Source of the DNA: Orobanche coerulescens
Taxonomy: Eukaryota > Streptophyta > Magnoliopsida > Lamiales > Orobanchaceae
Assembly: GCA_033398695.1 (NCBI GenBank)
Contig: CM065802.1
Span: 138,680,096 to 138,744,095, forward strand
Reading direction: 5' to 3'
Length of the DNA stretch: 64,000 nucleotides
Shown here: positions 23,699 through 36,331 of the stretch, one piece after another
Position numbering within the stretch: the first letter of the stretch is position 1
Layout: every line of letters begins with the position of its first letter
The notes under the pieces: generated by a model
The model's database searches: none
What the model was told of the DNA's origin: nothing
The model's input: the letters and a program-made list of their open reading frames with translations, nothing else
Translations under genes and position numbers: made by a program

Positions 23699-24009
23699 TG
23701 TGTTTAGACAATTGGCTTGTTTGTTTATGATAAGGACGATCGTCTGGACGATCTGATATCAAATTTGGATAATCTACTTTTGCGCTGGAATCAGCGGGAA
23801 ATGAAGGCGGGGTTTCGAAACGTTGCAAAGACACGCGTCGCGCTTCCATTGGGGGAGTCCGATGGTTTTGTCAGACTTGTCGCCTGGCGTGCCCTCGAAA
23901 AGACGCGTACGCGGGTTTCGAGGGATGCATTTAATGTGTCCCCCCCCCCAACGGTTGCACTCCAGCCCTCGGGATTTCGCCTATTTGCACAGAGACCCCT
24001 GCTTCCGCC

Positions 24010-24017
24010 TATAAAAG
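24010..24017 (+). promoter_or_regulatory. TATA box of antisense gene in element E
   Basis: TATAAAAG lies about 150 bp upstream of the ATG at 24163, on the strand opposite to the retrotransposon genes. Expected transcription start is about 24040. A possible 5'-UTR donor (TAG|GTAAGAA) lies at 24121. Confidence 0.6.
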
Positions 24018-24162
24018 GGGTTAGGGCTACTTCATTTCCACTCTTCACACACCCTTGTTTTTCAGACGAGATTCTGCAGAATTTCTTTGAAGGTTCTTGT
24101 GCCGACCGACTTTCCTTGTAGGTAAGAACCAAAATTTTCTCTCCCCCTTTTCTTTTAAGAAC

Positions 24163-26837
24163 ATGTCTGGAGGAGGATCTAAGACATACGAGGCTGGTAG
24201 TTCTTCCGCTGCCGCGGCTTCGCCTGACCGGGAAGAAACCCCCGTGGGTCTTCATATGGAAACGGCCGTCGAGGCCATTCGTGCGGGGATTGCACCCGCG
24301 GAGATTGAAGAGCTTTTCAATGAAGCTGACGTGGCGAGGTCGGCGGCGGCAGTGCTGAGGGACTCACCGGTGGATGAGGATGAAGAGGTGAGGTTGGATT
24401 GGGAGCGGAACAGCGTGTTCGGTCCCGCCTATTTAGATTTTGCTAAGCTTATGGAGGGGATCGCCAGACCATGTCCCGAATTTGACTTCGAGGCGTATTC
24501 CGCCGCCCACCCCTATGAGCTCGTGAAGCGGACGTCATTCCGGGCCGCGGCCCATTCCTTATGGACCCTTGGACAGATTCGGAGTTCGGCGACCAGGAAA
24601 GACTTGGTCCGTTGGAGGGAGAAATTCCACATTCCTTCTGATGTTTCATTGCACATGCCCTCGGAGAACGAAAGTGCCGACCAGCCTACCGAGGGTATGG
24701 TCGCTGTCAATGAAATGATCTTGGCGGCCGGATTGCGGTTTCCCTTGCCGTTCGCCGTGTCGTATTTGCTGATCGCCTGAAATGTGGCGCCTCTCCAGTT
24801 GACGTCGAACGCCTGGCTACAGATTGTCAGTATCCTAACATTGTTCGGCGGTCACCGGCTGTTTCGTCTGCCTTCTGTGCTGGAAATGAACTATCTTTTC
24901 AAGCTGACCACGCAGAAGGGATCGGTCGGAGGCCACCATATCCAGGGTCGCATGGGTAGGGTGGTCCTTGGGGTGCCGAACAAGGTTCGGGGTGACCTGG
25001 CAAAGTGGTGCTGGGTCGGCGGAGCATGGAGGTCGGCATCGAGCGATACGCCGGAGGAAGAGTTGGATATCCCCACCAATTTTCAGGAGAGGAATCCGAG
25101 TAAGGGTTTCAACTCTCCCTTTATTTGGATACACCTTGAACTGATCTAATTTGGTTTTCTTTTTGCAGGATCCATTGTTCCAACGATCGGCGATCTCCCC
25201 TTTGATTTCTTGATCGTCTGGGAGCGAATTCGCGCCTTGCCGGACTCCTACATTGACGTTCGCTCAGTCAGCCACGAACTTCATCGGTTGGGAGCTCGAC
25301 TGTTTCGCTACCCTCGCCACCTGAAGGTCCCGGGCATGAATTTTTACTTCCTCATTCCTGCATGACGATCGTCTGATTGAAGTAGATGTCTAACATGTCT
25401 GAATTTCTTCTTTGACAGAGATTCATTTTCCCCGCTATGCCGAGCCACCGCAAGAGATCGCAATGTCGAACCCCAGTCTGTTGGGTCGCCTTCACTAGGG
25501 AAAGAAGACGGGTCGTGTCCCTGCGACGACGTCTCGTCCCGTCCCTACGGTGAGGCCTGCTACGGTGCCGGTCGTCGAGCCAAAAGTTCAGGAGGAATAG
25601 CAACTCCAGCGCAACCGCAAGAGGCGGAGGTCGGAGGAGTCCCTGCCGACTGCTGAGGCGGACGTATCTATTTTGGAGCCGCCGGTTGTCGCGGATCCTA
25701 TCTCCGTTGTTCCGATGGTGGAGGGATCCGGCTCCAGGTCCTCGACCGGCTTCCTGAAAACTGCGGCGATCGCCGAAGCTGAAACTCCTCGAGGCAAACC
25801 CTTTTTTGGCCGTGACCCCGAGTTGGTCAACAGGTAAGACCGGTTTGGTCTTTCTGAGTTGGGCTTAATTGTGCAAGCCATATGCTGACTCCTTTGTCCC
25901 CATTTATTTGCGTTGCAGGATCCGTCTTTCCGATCCGGACGTCTCGCCGATGGTGTTGGACTTCCTGGCGAGCAAGTCTCCGCGCCAGTCCCTCGACGTC
26001 CCTTCTTATGTCTCCCGGGCCATCACCTCTCTGCCTAAGGCTTGGACGACCGATCTCGACGCGATTGCTCGTCGGTGGTCCGGAGATGCCATGCAGGCGA
26101 CCCTCGCCCTGACTCTCCAGGCGGCGACGATGGCCGTCCAAGCCGTTAAGGATTATGAGGGGCGACCCTCTAATGCTCGCCTCCATCAAGATCTTGAGGC
26201 CGCTCGGAGCCAGAACGCCGACTTCGCCAATCGGATAGTGGCCATGGAGAAGGAGCACTTAGAGGTGGCCAAACGAGCTAAGCAGGACCTTGATCGGATG
26301 AAACAGGAGCTCAGCCGGTCCAAGGAAGTGGCCGATCGGTTCCGCGACTAGATGGCGGAAGCTCGCTGGATGCATGCGGCCTCGCAGGAGGAGGCGACCG
26401 GGCTGAAGGCGACGGTGGATCATCTCAACGGCGAGCTGGAGAAGGCGAAGGGAGATCTGGCCGCCAAGGTGGTCGAGCTTGCGGATGCTGAGAAGACGAC
26501 CGCGGATTTGAAGGGGCAGTTAAAGGCGATCGAGACTGATCCCTATCTTAATGTGGCATGCGTCGGCGAGTTCGCCTACTATATGGCCTACGTCGACGCT
26601 GTCCGAGCCGCCAAGAAGGTAGGGATCGAGGTCGGTCCTATGATGGAGACCTTCAAGGCCTACGTACTCGAGCATCCTTTGCATCCGAAATTTTCCATGT
26701 CGATCCTCGACCTCACCGACTTGGGGATCGACTTGAGTTGGTATCCTTTTCCGGATAAACTTATTTATCCTGAAGTCAGTGAGGGAGCGCGTACTGATCC
26801 GCCTGCTGGGGGCGAAGGCCAGCTGGAGGCGGCCTGA
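24163..26837 (+). pseudogene. Antisense spliced gene of Tat element (plant transposon-protein family, coiled coil)
   Basis: A plus-strand gene downstream of pol, opposite in direction to it. The ATG at 24163 is followed by a Ser/Gly/Ala-rich start. Then comes a domain resembling the plant 'putative gypsy type transposon' family (RFPLPFAVSYLL, then NVAPLQLTSNAWLQIVSILT). Likely introns are 25100-25168 (CGA|GTAAGG to TTTGCAG), about 25364-25418 (donor degraded or GC, acceptor TTTGACAG) and 25834-25918 (CAG|GTAAGA to GTTGCAG). The last exon encodes a long heptad-rich coiled coil (about 26190-26540) and ends at TGA 26835-26837. Stops at 24778-24780 and 26349-26351 interrupt it. Role is unknown; such antisense ORFs are a known accessory of Tat elements. 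Splice calls are inference. Confidence 0.75.
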
Positions 26838-26920
26838 GTGATTTTTGTTTTCCGTCGCTTGTAATTTTCTATTTTCTCTTGTATTGCCTTTGGGCTTGAA
26901 TGTACCAATTTTTCGAATGG

Positions 26921-26926
26921 AATAAA
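26921..26926 (+). terminator. Polyadenylation signal of the antisense gene
   Basis: AATAAA lies 84 bp after the stop codon of the antisense gene, in a T-rich context. Confidence 0.55.
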
Positions 26927-27394
26927 ATACTCCTTTTTTGTATCTGATTCTTTATGAGTACGATCGTCTCTGAGTGTTTGCATGTGAATTTATACAAGTG
27001 TTTGTATAATTGCACCTGATGTTTTGTTCGCCTGATTGACTGTTTGAATGTTGAATGAATCCGAATGTATTGTGTACTCGAAAATTCTTACTTGTAAATT
27101 TCTTGAATAGAGCTGATCGTCGTATGTGTTTTTGAACGAAGACGATCGTGTATGGTCCCTTCCTTCTGATCGCATTTAGGAATAGCTCCACTTCTTTGCC
27201 CCTTGTTTTCGTTTACTTAGTGTAAGTAAGGGAGTGAAAATAGTATGTCTTGGTGAGCTATCTTCAGTTTTGCCGATCCTTCGAGGGAGGATGACTGTGT
27301 GCACGGTCGCTGAGTTCGATGGACCGATCTCCATAACCGTGTCTTTATGTGCGAGGGACTGTCCCGCGACTCACTTTTTTGTTAGGGTCCTCCG

Positions 27395-27900
27395 TTAGGC
27401 TGCGCCCGCTTTGTGTTTAAACGAAAGGCGAGCGGTCTTGGTCTGTAGGAGTCATTGCATGGGGCGTCGTTGGTTTATTCGACTTCTCGTCCGTGGCTTG
27501 TTAGCACTTTTCTACCTCGGGTCGCCATGTTAGATGGCGACCTTCGACGGTATATGTTGTGACGGGGTAGGGACGCGTCGCCTTGTCTGGGTATATCATG
27601 TTAGATGATGTACTTTGGGGGGACGCGAGCGTGTCCACGGATTTAATTGGAGGGTCCTTCGGCTATGCTCGCCTCGTATTTAAACGAAGGGCGAGTGATC
27701 TCAGCTCAAAGGAACCTTGCATGGCCGAAGCTGTCGGTTCCATTGACCTCCAGGACCACGGCTGCACTTTTCTACCTCGGATCGCCATGTTAGATGACGA
27801 CCCTCGATGGTATACGTTGTGCTTGGAGGGGCGATCGCTTTGCATAGGTCTATCAGGTTTAGACGATGACCTCTTGTAGGGCGATCGAGCCGTCCTATTT
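27395..27900. repeat. Two-copy ~265-270 bp tandem repeat in element E
   Basis: Blocks such as TTTAAACGAAAGGCGAGCGG (27416) and GCACTTTTCTACCTCGG (27504) recur about 263-270 bp later (27679, 27774). The repeat lies between the antisense gene and the end of pol; no coding potential was seen in 26930-28000. Confidence 0.75.
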
Positions 27901-28000
27901 TTGGTTGTTTGTCTTTGTCGAGGCGAATCATATAGATGGGATAGGAAAATCTCATTATATTCTTTGTACATTGGGTAACTGAAACTGAATACAAAGTTTT

Positions 28001-31000
28001 TCACTGGTAGTATTTCTTCAAATGTTTGGCGTTCCACGGATATTGGTCTGGAGATCCATCAGGGTGTTCAAGTTCGTAGGCTCCCCTAGTTAGCCATTTA
28101 GATATCCTGAAGGGCCCCTCCCAATTTGGGCTAAAGACTCCTGTGTGGGTCTGGACCTTTTTGAGGACTAGGTCGCCCACTTGGAACCGTCTTTCCTTGA
28201 CCTTCGAATTGAAGAACTTCTCGGATCTCCTTTTGTGGATTGTGTTCTTCATTTCCGAGGTCAGTCGTCGTTCTTCGAGCATGTCCAAGTCGATTCGTCG
28301 GGCTATGTCGTTGTCCGTCGTCATCTCTTGTTCAGTTCGGTGGCTGAGGACGGCGATCTCCGAAGGGATCACGGCTTCTGTTCCAAAGGCGAGGGCGGAT
28401 GGGGTTTCGCTGGTTGAGTTTCGGGTCGTCGTTCGATATGACCACAAAACATCTGGAAGCTCGCTCGCCCATCGTCCTTGTCTGGATTCGAGTCGTGCTT
28501 TGATTGTATGTTTGAGGATCTTGTTTACAGCCTCTACCTGCCCGTTCGTCTGAGGGTGGTAAGGGGACGAGAACAAGTTTTTGATTCCCCACTTCTCGCA
28601 GAATTGCATGACTTCCAAACCGTCGAACTGCTTTCCGTTGTCGGAGATGATAGCCTGGGGCAGACCGAATCGGCATATGATATTCTTCCAGATGAACTTG
28701 ATTACTTGTTCTTGTCCGATCTTGTTGACTGGCTCAGCCTCAGCCCATTTTGTAAAATAATCGACCCCTACGATGGCAAACTTGCAACCCCCAGGCGCCG
28801 TCGGCAAGGGACCTATGAGGTCGATGCCCCATTGGGCGAACGGCCACGGGCTGTACATTGAGGTGAGCTTCTCGGGGGAGAGCTTGATGTTTGGGCCCAT
28901 CACTTGACACCTGTGACACGATCTGGCATAGGCGATCGCATCTTTTTGTAGTGTAGGCCATAAAAACCCTTGCCTGGTCGTTTTGTGGATGAGAGCTCGC
29001 CCGCCAGCATGGTTTCCACAGATCCCATCATGGATCTCGGCTAAAACGATCCGACCTTCCTCCAACGTGATACACTTAAGAAGGGGAAGGCTGAAAGCTC
29101 GCTTGTAAAGCCGGTCATCCAATAGGGTGTATCTGGTCGCACGGAGCTTAAGCTGACGAGCTTTGATACGGTCGTCGGGGACCGTTCCGTCCTTTAAATA
29201 TTTAATGAACGGAGTCATCCAGTTCTCTTCGGCGATGGTAACTACTGTAACCCGGTTTCTGTCGATCGCCGGCTTTGATGATTTTGTGATTTGGATGTTG
29301 GAGAAATCGGCCGCCCCATCTGATGATGCTAGTTTGGATAGGGCGTCGGCCTGGGAATTGTGCTCTCTCGGGACTTGTTCGATTAGCACTTCCTCAAATT
29401 TCGTGCACATTTCGGCGACCAATTCTTGGTATTTGACTATCTGTTCACCGCGCGCCTCATATTCTCCCTTGACTTGGTTCACGACCAAGAGGGAGTCCAT
29501 GAAGATATGGAGGCGACGAACATCAAGGGCGAGGGCTAGATCGAGCCCGCCTACCAAGGTTTCGTACTCGGATTCATTGTTGGTTGCACGAAACCCGAAA
29601 CGCACAGCATTTGTGAAACTTTGTCCGTCGGGGCTGATGAGGACAATCCCTGCCCCTGCTCGCGAGTTGGTCGCCGAGCCATCCACGTACAGCTTCCAGG
29701 CAGGGCGGTCGATCAGGGTCGGACTGTGAGGGAATGTTAATTCTACCACGAAGTCTGCCAGAGCCTGGCCTTTGATCGCCGTGCGAGGAGCGTATGTGAT
29801 ACCGTATTGGGCGATCTCCAGTGACCACTTGAGGAGTCGCCCGTTGGTGTCTGGTCGGTGTAGAACTTGTTTCAGAGGGAGAGTCGTCAGAACCTCCACT
29901 TGATGTTCGAAGAAGTAGGCTCTTAGCTTGCGAACGCTCATGACTAGAGCGTAGGCGATCTTCTCCAGAGGTGTGTATCGCGTTTCCGCGTCGTGGAGCG
30001 CTTGTATAACGAAGTAGATCGGCAAGTGGACTTGTCCCTCCGCTCGCACCAAAACAGCACTCAGTGCGACCTCTGAGGCTGCCAGGTAAAGGAATAGTTT
30101 CTCGTCGGGGATCGGCTTTGCCAAGATCTGGGGGTTAGATAGATACTCTTTGATTTTGGCGAACGCTATTTGACTCTCCTTCGTCCATGCGAACTTTTTG
30201 TTCTTTATGGTTGCAAAGAAAGGCTTGCTTTTATCGCCGAGCCGAGATATGAAATGGTTGAGGGCGGCTAGACAACCTGTGAGGCGTTGCACCTGCTTGA
30301 CATTCCGTGGCTCCTGCATGTCGAGGATCGCCTGGATCTTGGTGGGGTTCGCCTCGATCCCCCTTTGGCTCACGATGTGCCCCAGGAACTTTCCGGAGCT
30401 CACCCCGAAGTTGCATTTCTTGGGGTTCAGCTTCATGTTGAATTTCTCGAGGATGCCGAACGTCTCCGCAAGGTCATTGAGGTGATCTTCCTTCTTAAGG
30501 CTCTTGACTATGATGTCGTCAATGTAGACCTCCATGGTCTTGCCGATCTGATTGGCGAAAATCCCGTTGACTAGTCGCTGGTAGGTTGCCCCTGCGTTCT
30601 TCAAGCCGAACAGCATTCGGACCCAAAAGTATATGTCTTTTTCCGTGTGGAAAGATGTGTGCTTTATGTCTTTTTCCGCCATTGGGATTTGATGGTATCC
30701 GGCGAAGGCATCCATGAACGACATCATTTCGCAACCTGCTGTACTATCGACCAAGTGATCAATATGAGGCATCGGAAAGTGGTCTTTTGGGCATGCCGCG
30801 TTGAGGTCGGTGAAGTCGATGCATAACCTCCATGAGCTGTTCGGCTTTTTGACGAGCACCGCGTTGGCGACCCACTGTGGCTCGTCTGCAGCTACCCCGA
30901 TTAGTTTATTATCGAGTAGCTTTTTGACTTCTATGTCGAGCGCTGCTTACTTCTCAGGACCGTATTTCCTATGTTTCTGGTGAACAGGCTTCCTTGCCGG

Positions 31001-31453
31001 GTCGATCTTTAGATAGTGGCAAGCGTGTTCAGGACTTATGCCAACCATATCTTGATGCAACCAGGCAAAGACTCCGATGTTCTTACGTAGTAAATTGATC
31101 AGTTCCTCCTTTAATTCGAGGTCGACGCTTGTGCCGATTTGTACTTCCCGCTCCGGGCGAGCCGGATCTATCGTTACACTTTCCAACTCTTCAATGGGGA
31201 CGGTCTCTTCTCGTTTGGAACAATTTCCGTACTCGATCCTAGGATCGATGTCGAGGCTTGGCTCGAAACCGATCCTTGGCTCGATGTCGTCCATCAATCG
31301 ACGTGAGATGGCATCTTCTGAGTCGGGTTGGTACGATGTGCTCGACTCGTCGATCTCCATCGGTTGATTTTCGATCGTCTCAATGTTACAAATAGCATGG
31401 GAAGTATTAAAAGAAGTTACGACACAGGAGTAATTCAAACATTTCTTTGCCAT
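28001..31453 (-). pseudogene. pol: pol of element E: RT, RNase H, archaeal-type RNase H, integrase
   Basis: Read leftwards from about 31453 to 28001 in one frame, with a single stop (TAA at 30947-30949). The first part holds GVFAWLHQDMVGISPEHACH. The 952-codon stretch from 30859 then gives RT (LCIDFTDLNAACPKDHFPMP, catalytic YIDD in VYIDDIIVKS) and a first RNase H (LYLAASEVALSAVL). A second RNase H of the Tat-specific type follows (LYVDGSATNSRAGAGIVL with a later HNSQADALSKLA). The integrase has an HHCC head (GNHAGGRALIHK, CHRCQ) and DDE core (IDLIGPLP, IISDNGKQF, NGQVEAVNKILK). This is the best preserved pol in the window. It lies 0.9 kb from the antisense gene's 3' end. Confidence 0.92.
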
Positions 31454-31622
31454 TAGCTGATCTCCTTTTACAGTACCGATCGTCCCATCGGCAGTGGAGA
31501 ATTTGATACAGTAAAAGAAAGAAGAGGCGACCGCCTCGAAGGTTTCTAAAAATGGACGACCTAGGAACCCATTATATATGTTGGGCCTATCTATGATTAC
31601 AAAATTTAGGTTCCTAGTAATC

Positions 31623-33757
31623 CTAACCTTGGGATCGTAGTAGCATATTAGCTCGACAGAGAGCTTGATCCTTCCATAGTCTTGGACTGTGCTGTCGCCA
31701 AACCCTTAGAGCACGGTGTCGACAGAGAGCAGATTTGAATATGATATTGCAAAAGCTCCCCTTGTCAACCAGCACGCGATCGACCATTTTCCCAAGGATA
31801 CATGCATAGATCACCAATGCATCCTCTTTGGGGCACTGCACTCCCTCCCTATCCTTATTGGAGAAAGTGATGAGCGCGTCTTTAGAGATGGTCGACTCTG
31901 GGGGTACCATGATATGGACCCCGGCGAACGCCCTCAGTTCGGCCTTCCTCTTTCTATTTGACAGAGTGGAAACCGGGAAAAGGCCTCCGAGGTTTCCGCC
32001 TCCCGCCTGAAGCATGTTAATCCGGCCGCCAGGGTTGATCGGAGGGATCGATTCATCAGAGTACTCCGGCTCATTCTGCTCGATCCTGGCGACCGGATTG
32101 GGAGGGATTCCATCATTCTGTCGGCGCTCGCACCCTCCGGTCCTCTCTGCTCGAGTTTCTGGCTTGGTAACCAAGTTGTCCAATTTGCCTTCCTCAAACA
32201 GTCGCCAGAGTTGTCTGAGGAGGTCGTGGCATTGGCTGGTGTTGTGGCCGGGACTTTTGTGGTAGGCACAAAATTTGCTGCGGTCTAGGTGACCGTTGTC
32301 CCTTATCGGCTTTGGTTTGTTGAGCCACTCGCGCCCCTTGATGGCATTAAAGATGTGGGCCGGAGATAGATTAAGGTTGCGGAGGAGGTGAACTTCCACA
32401 TCATCGAAGGCTTTGAACTCCCCAGGCGGCTTTGCGACCACCTTTCTGGGCTTGGCGAATGCCTTTTTCTGGATGTGGATGGCGCCTTCCCTTCTCCGGT
32501 AGATCCTTAGCCTAAGCGGAGGGTGAGCATCCTCTGCCTGGCCAGGAAATCAGCGGCCTTGACGCGGAAGATCGCGTAGGTCGGGGGGATGTTCTTTGTA
32601 AGGTGCCTGAACATGGGCGAGTGGCCGTAGAATCCTCCCAGGACCGAGTAGAGAGCGAGCTCGTCGCTAATGGGCTCGCCAGTGAGGACTATTTCATCCA
32701 CCCGGTCGATGTAATCTTCATCTGGCTCGTTCTTCCCCTGCCTGATTTTCATCATGCGGTGGGGACCTTCTGGCCGAGCAACTTTGGCGGCGAAGTACGA
32801 CGTGAAGTCGTTCGCCAGCTTCTCAAAACAATTGATTGAGCGAGGTGGTAGTGAGATGTACCACCTATGGGCGAGATCGCCCAATGTTAATGGGAACATT
32901 CGGCACTTCATCGCGTCCGATGCTCCACATCCGGTCATGTAAATCCGTAATTTGCTCAAGTGGGTCTCAGGATCCGATCTCCCCTCGTATAGAGGTGTTT
33001 GAGGGGGAGCGATCTTCGGTTGAACTGGGGCGAGCTCGATCTGGACCACGAGTGGCTCACTCAGTCCAGCGATCATTCTCTTGGCGCCTGCCCCAGTTTC
33101 TAGGAGCGCCTTCATTTCGTCGAGCTGGCGCTGCATGGCGGCCATCGCCGTAGCCTGACTGCTCGCTGATTGACTCTCGGAGCGGGATCCAAGGCGATCG
33201 TGTACCGATCTCCTGGCCCCATGGTAGGTGGCGAGATCTCTACCAGCGGGCTCATTTCTTGGGCGAGTGGGGGCCCGTTGACCGGCTTATCTTCTGGGAG
33301 TCGGATATGCCGAACTCCTGGTAATGGATTCGGACTCCGATGTCTCCCGGATGGGGCCCAAGTGCCCGGGTCGCCATGAGGGATCGCTCCCTAGGCGGCT
33401 GAAGACGGAATCATCCTGCCTTACGAGAGCCTTTTCCTGCGGCTCGGGGCTTTCTATCGATTTCTCAACATATATCCCCTTGAGCTTCCGCTTGCCTGCT
33501 CGGCGGATGGTTGTCGGAGTAATGGTGGGCGAGTCGCATGCCCTCCGTCGCTCCCTGAGGATGGCTATAGCCTCCTCAATCTGTTCCGCGGTCTGTAACT
33601 GATTGAGTGAGAGGCTAGGACCGTCCCTCGGGGGTGGGAGTGAGAGCCTAGCGTCACCGCGGTCACCTTCCGCCGTAGGTTGGGATTCGGTCTGGGCCGG
33701 AATGAGATTTCCGGCAGATCGCAAGGTGGCTCTTTTGGATGTCGTGGCAGATGTCAT
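31623..33757 (-). pseudogene. gag: gag-protease of element E
   Basis: Start at ATG 33757 (MTSATTSKRATL), about 110 bp after the PBS. The frame is interrupted by TAA at 33287-33289 but resumes and covers the gag core (FPLTLGDLAHRWYISLPP near 32880). It stops at 32507-32509. A frameshift leads into 32441-31623, which carries a zinc finger (CAYHKSPGHNTSQCHDL, a CxxH-type variant typical of Tat Gag). The protease region VDRVLVDKGSFCNIIF follows, with DKG where the active site normally reads D-(T/S/G)-G. After that the frame is lost near 31720. Particle formation and processing would fail without help from another copy. Confidence 0.85.
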
Positions 33758-33864
33758 GTTTCTGAAGGCTTTTCTTTGAAGAACAGTGAATGTTTCTTCA
33801 AGTATATGTCCGGAGAACAGTGAGTGTTCTTCGAGACGGTCGGAATAAAAATGAAGGTTAAGAT

Positions 33865-33882
33865 GCCCTCCTTCTAGCGCCA
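33865..33882 (-). other. Primer binding site of element E
   Basis: The minus strand reads TGGCGCTAGAAGGAGGGC two bases after the LTR end. It begins with the TGG expected of a tRNA CCA-end complement and differs from the initiator-Met site of the other elements. The tRNA was not identified. Confidence 0.65.
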
Positions 33883-33884
33883 AT

Positions 33885-34594
33885 TGTTGTTACCCAAAAT
33901 ATTATCCGGAGATGATATTGCTGGAATGGTCGAGTAACAAACAAATGCGAGAACACTTCCGTGAGAAAATAGATAACACAAGATTTGCCGGGGTTGTTAA
34001 TCCCGGGCTTGAATGCTCTCGCGAGATGTTATTAATAAAGATACTTTGGAGTACAAATATTAATGGTAGAATCTATTACAATGAGTGTAAAGACTTCTAG
34101 TTATCTAAGCTGTAGAGCGTGAAGATTGCCGGAAGAACCAGGTATGAAGCTCTGTGAGTTCTTGCTTTAGATGTTCTGTAAGTGTGTATGAATATCACTA
34201 TGAATGTGTAAGTAATTGCCAGATGAGTCTTTATTCTCTCTGTACGTATTTTGCTGTACTCTCTATGATGCTAGGCCACTGTTGTAAGCCTCCTATTTAT
34301 AGGAGACAAGGTTGCTGGGTCCTCTCCGGCGATCGCGGGCTACTGCCGTTTTCTATATTAGAATAAGGTGGGCGATCGTTCCGTCACGTGGGGCTATTCC
34401 CTTAAAGTCCGAGGCTGCTGCTGGAAGCCAGCTGTGCGAGCCAATGGGAAGCCTGCACGCGTCCTGAGTCGCTGTCCGGGGAGGACCCACTTTGTACCTT
34501 TCGGCGGGCCTGTCGGTAGGTGAGAGGTAGGTGACAAGCTGGGGTCAAAGGCCTTATCTTGCGGCGCCTTTTGTGGATCTGCACGTGGGTCTCC
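33885..34594 (-). repeat. 5' LTR of element E, first segment
   Basis: It matches 22671-23380 and is interrupted by element F at 34595. The last 5 bp (TCTCC) are the TSD of F. Confidence 0.95.
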
Positions 34595-34971
34595 TGTAAC
34601 ACCCCAAACTAGGCGGATATTACAGTGCCGTGGACCCCCGACTGGGACCCACCAGGCGAATGAAAACTGATGAATTAAATAATATAATTATAGTACCGAA
34701 CCACATTATATTACCAAATACTCCGGTGAGGAGCTTAAGTACAATACACCAGGACAATACAGAATACTAGTATATTTTATATGAAGATAAAATACACCAC
34801 CCTGAATGAATAAACATCTCAAACGGAATTTGCAGCGGAAAATACAAATGACGGAAATGACTGAAATGACTGAAATGACTGAAATAACCGGAATGACTGG
34901 GGCCCCCTACTAGTATCACTGGGACTCCTCGCCGTGAACATGCTCTTCCCGTCCCTTTGCCTTGCCGTGAC

Positions 34972-36156
34972 CTGAAAACAAAATCCCCCAACGGGGTCAG
35001 TTACACAGAACAACAATCCTCAAGGGTTGAAAATACACAATCATGATATATCTGAAATTATGAAATATCCTTAGTTATGAATTACGCTAAAGAGGAGTAT
35101 CATAGTACGCCCGTAGTTTTCTGTGCAAGTGTACAAGACGGATGACCGGACACACCCGTCCTTGTACCTAATTAGTCTCACGGAGTTAATCTTTAGCGTG
35201 TGCACAGTCCAATGTATCACTCCCAATACATGGCCATCACGTGCCCGACTAAAAATTCCACACATCCGCACCCAGCCACGCAATATGAACCCAGAAGGTC
35301 ATATGAACGAGAATGACCCTAATGAATATCAATGAATAATAATAATCTGACAAAGAATGACTCACCGAGATGAAAGTAATAATGAAGTGATTGATAGTTT
35401 CAGTGAAATGATTGGAACCGCCGTTCCTCGTTAATGAAGTGATTGATAGTTTCAATGAAATGATTGGAACCGCCGTTCCTCGTTAATGAAGTGATTATTC
35501 GACAGTTACAAGTCTCAATATGATTAATACAATGATGAATGAGTTATGATTATGAATGATCAACAACAAAAGGAATGAATATCCTTTTAACCGAGTAAGA
35601 ATTAACTTACACAATACCGATGACAATGTCCTTCCACGAACAACGTCCTAATCGAGATATCGGTCGCTCGAACAACCTTGAATAACAATAATTACCAACA
35701 ACCGTTCAATACACGTATCAAGCAACGAAACACGACTAACTCAAAAGTCGATACAACGATAATCAAACTCATTGGGGCATTCTAACGAATACGTAGCAAA
35801 CCACACAACCTCGAAAATATCCAATCCCAAATATATCGAAACCAACACCAAAATGAGTATTTCGAACCAGCAAAACAATATCAATGGTATCAATAATCCA
35901 ATAGGAATCCACAATTCGAGTTAACGATAACATCTAATCGAAAACCCCCAAATATCAAAGTCAACTCCAAGGTGTTCTTGAATCAAACCTCAACAATTTA
36001 TGAAATCCGAAATATACACTAAATAATCCACAGAAAAACATTTATCCAAGGTAGATAATCCATATCTTACATATTCCATCAACAATCCAAGCTTACACGA
36101 AGAAATCGGAAGGAAAAACCCAAAATTCGAAATTCTAGATCCAAGAAGATTATTAC
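34972..36156 (-). other. Candidate 5'-leader intron in LTR F
   Basis: The minus-strand donor is ATCAAG|GTAATA at 36156 and the acceptor is TGTTTTCAG|GTCACGG at 34972 (1185 nt). A GTAACTGAC branch-like sequence lies about 35 nt before the acceptor. The palindromic 5' LTR keeps the acceptor but not the donor. Confidence 0.5.
35381..35500. repeat. 52-bp tandem repeat in LTR F
   Basis: Units start at 35381 and 35433, with the beginning of a third at 35485. They differ at one or two bases. The repeat lies inside the candidate leader intron. Confidence 0.9.
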
Positions 36157-36331
36157 CTTGATTTGATGTGATGAGGATGATGAAATGATGATTAATCCAA
36201 ATGATAAGCTTAAAGATGATGATTGATGATTACACCTCGAAGGACACTCTCCAAATCGCCCGGAATCGCCCGAAACCGCCGAAGAAACGAAGAGAGATGA
36301 TAAATGACGAAGTAAGGGCTGAACTGTCCCA

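Noticed and set aside
28143..30574. Several plus-strand frames of 78-190 codons
   Set aside because: All overlap the intact minus-strand pol of element E and show only mirror-type composition.
23430..33500. Frequent GCGATCGC, like the HIP1 repeat of cyanobacteria
   Set aside because: The surrounding sequence is a plant Tat retrotransposon with introns and TSDs; no bacterial genes are present.
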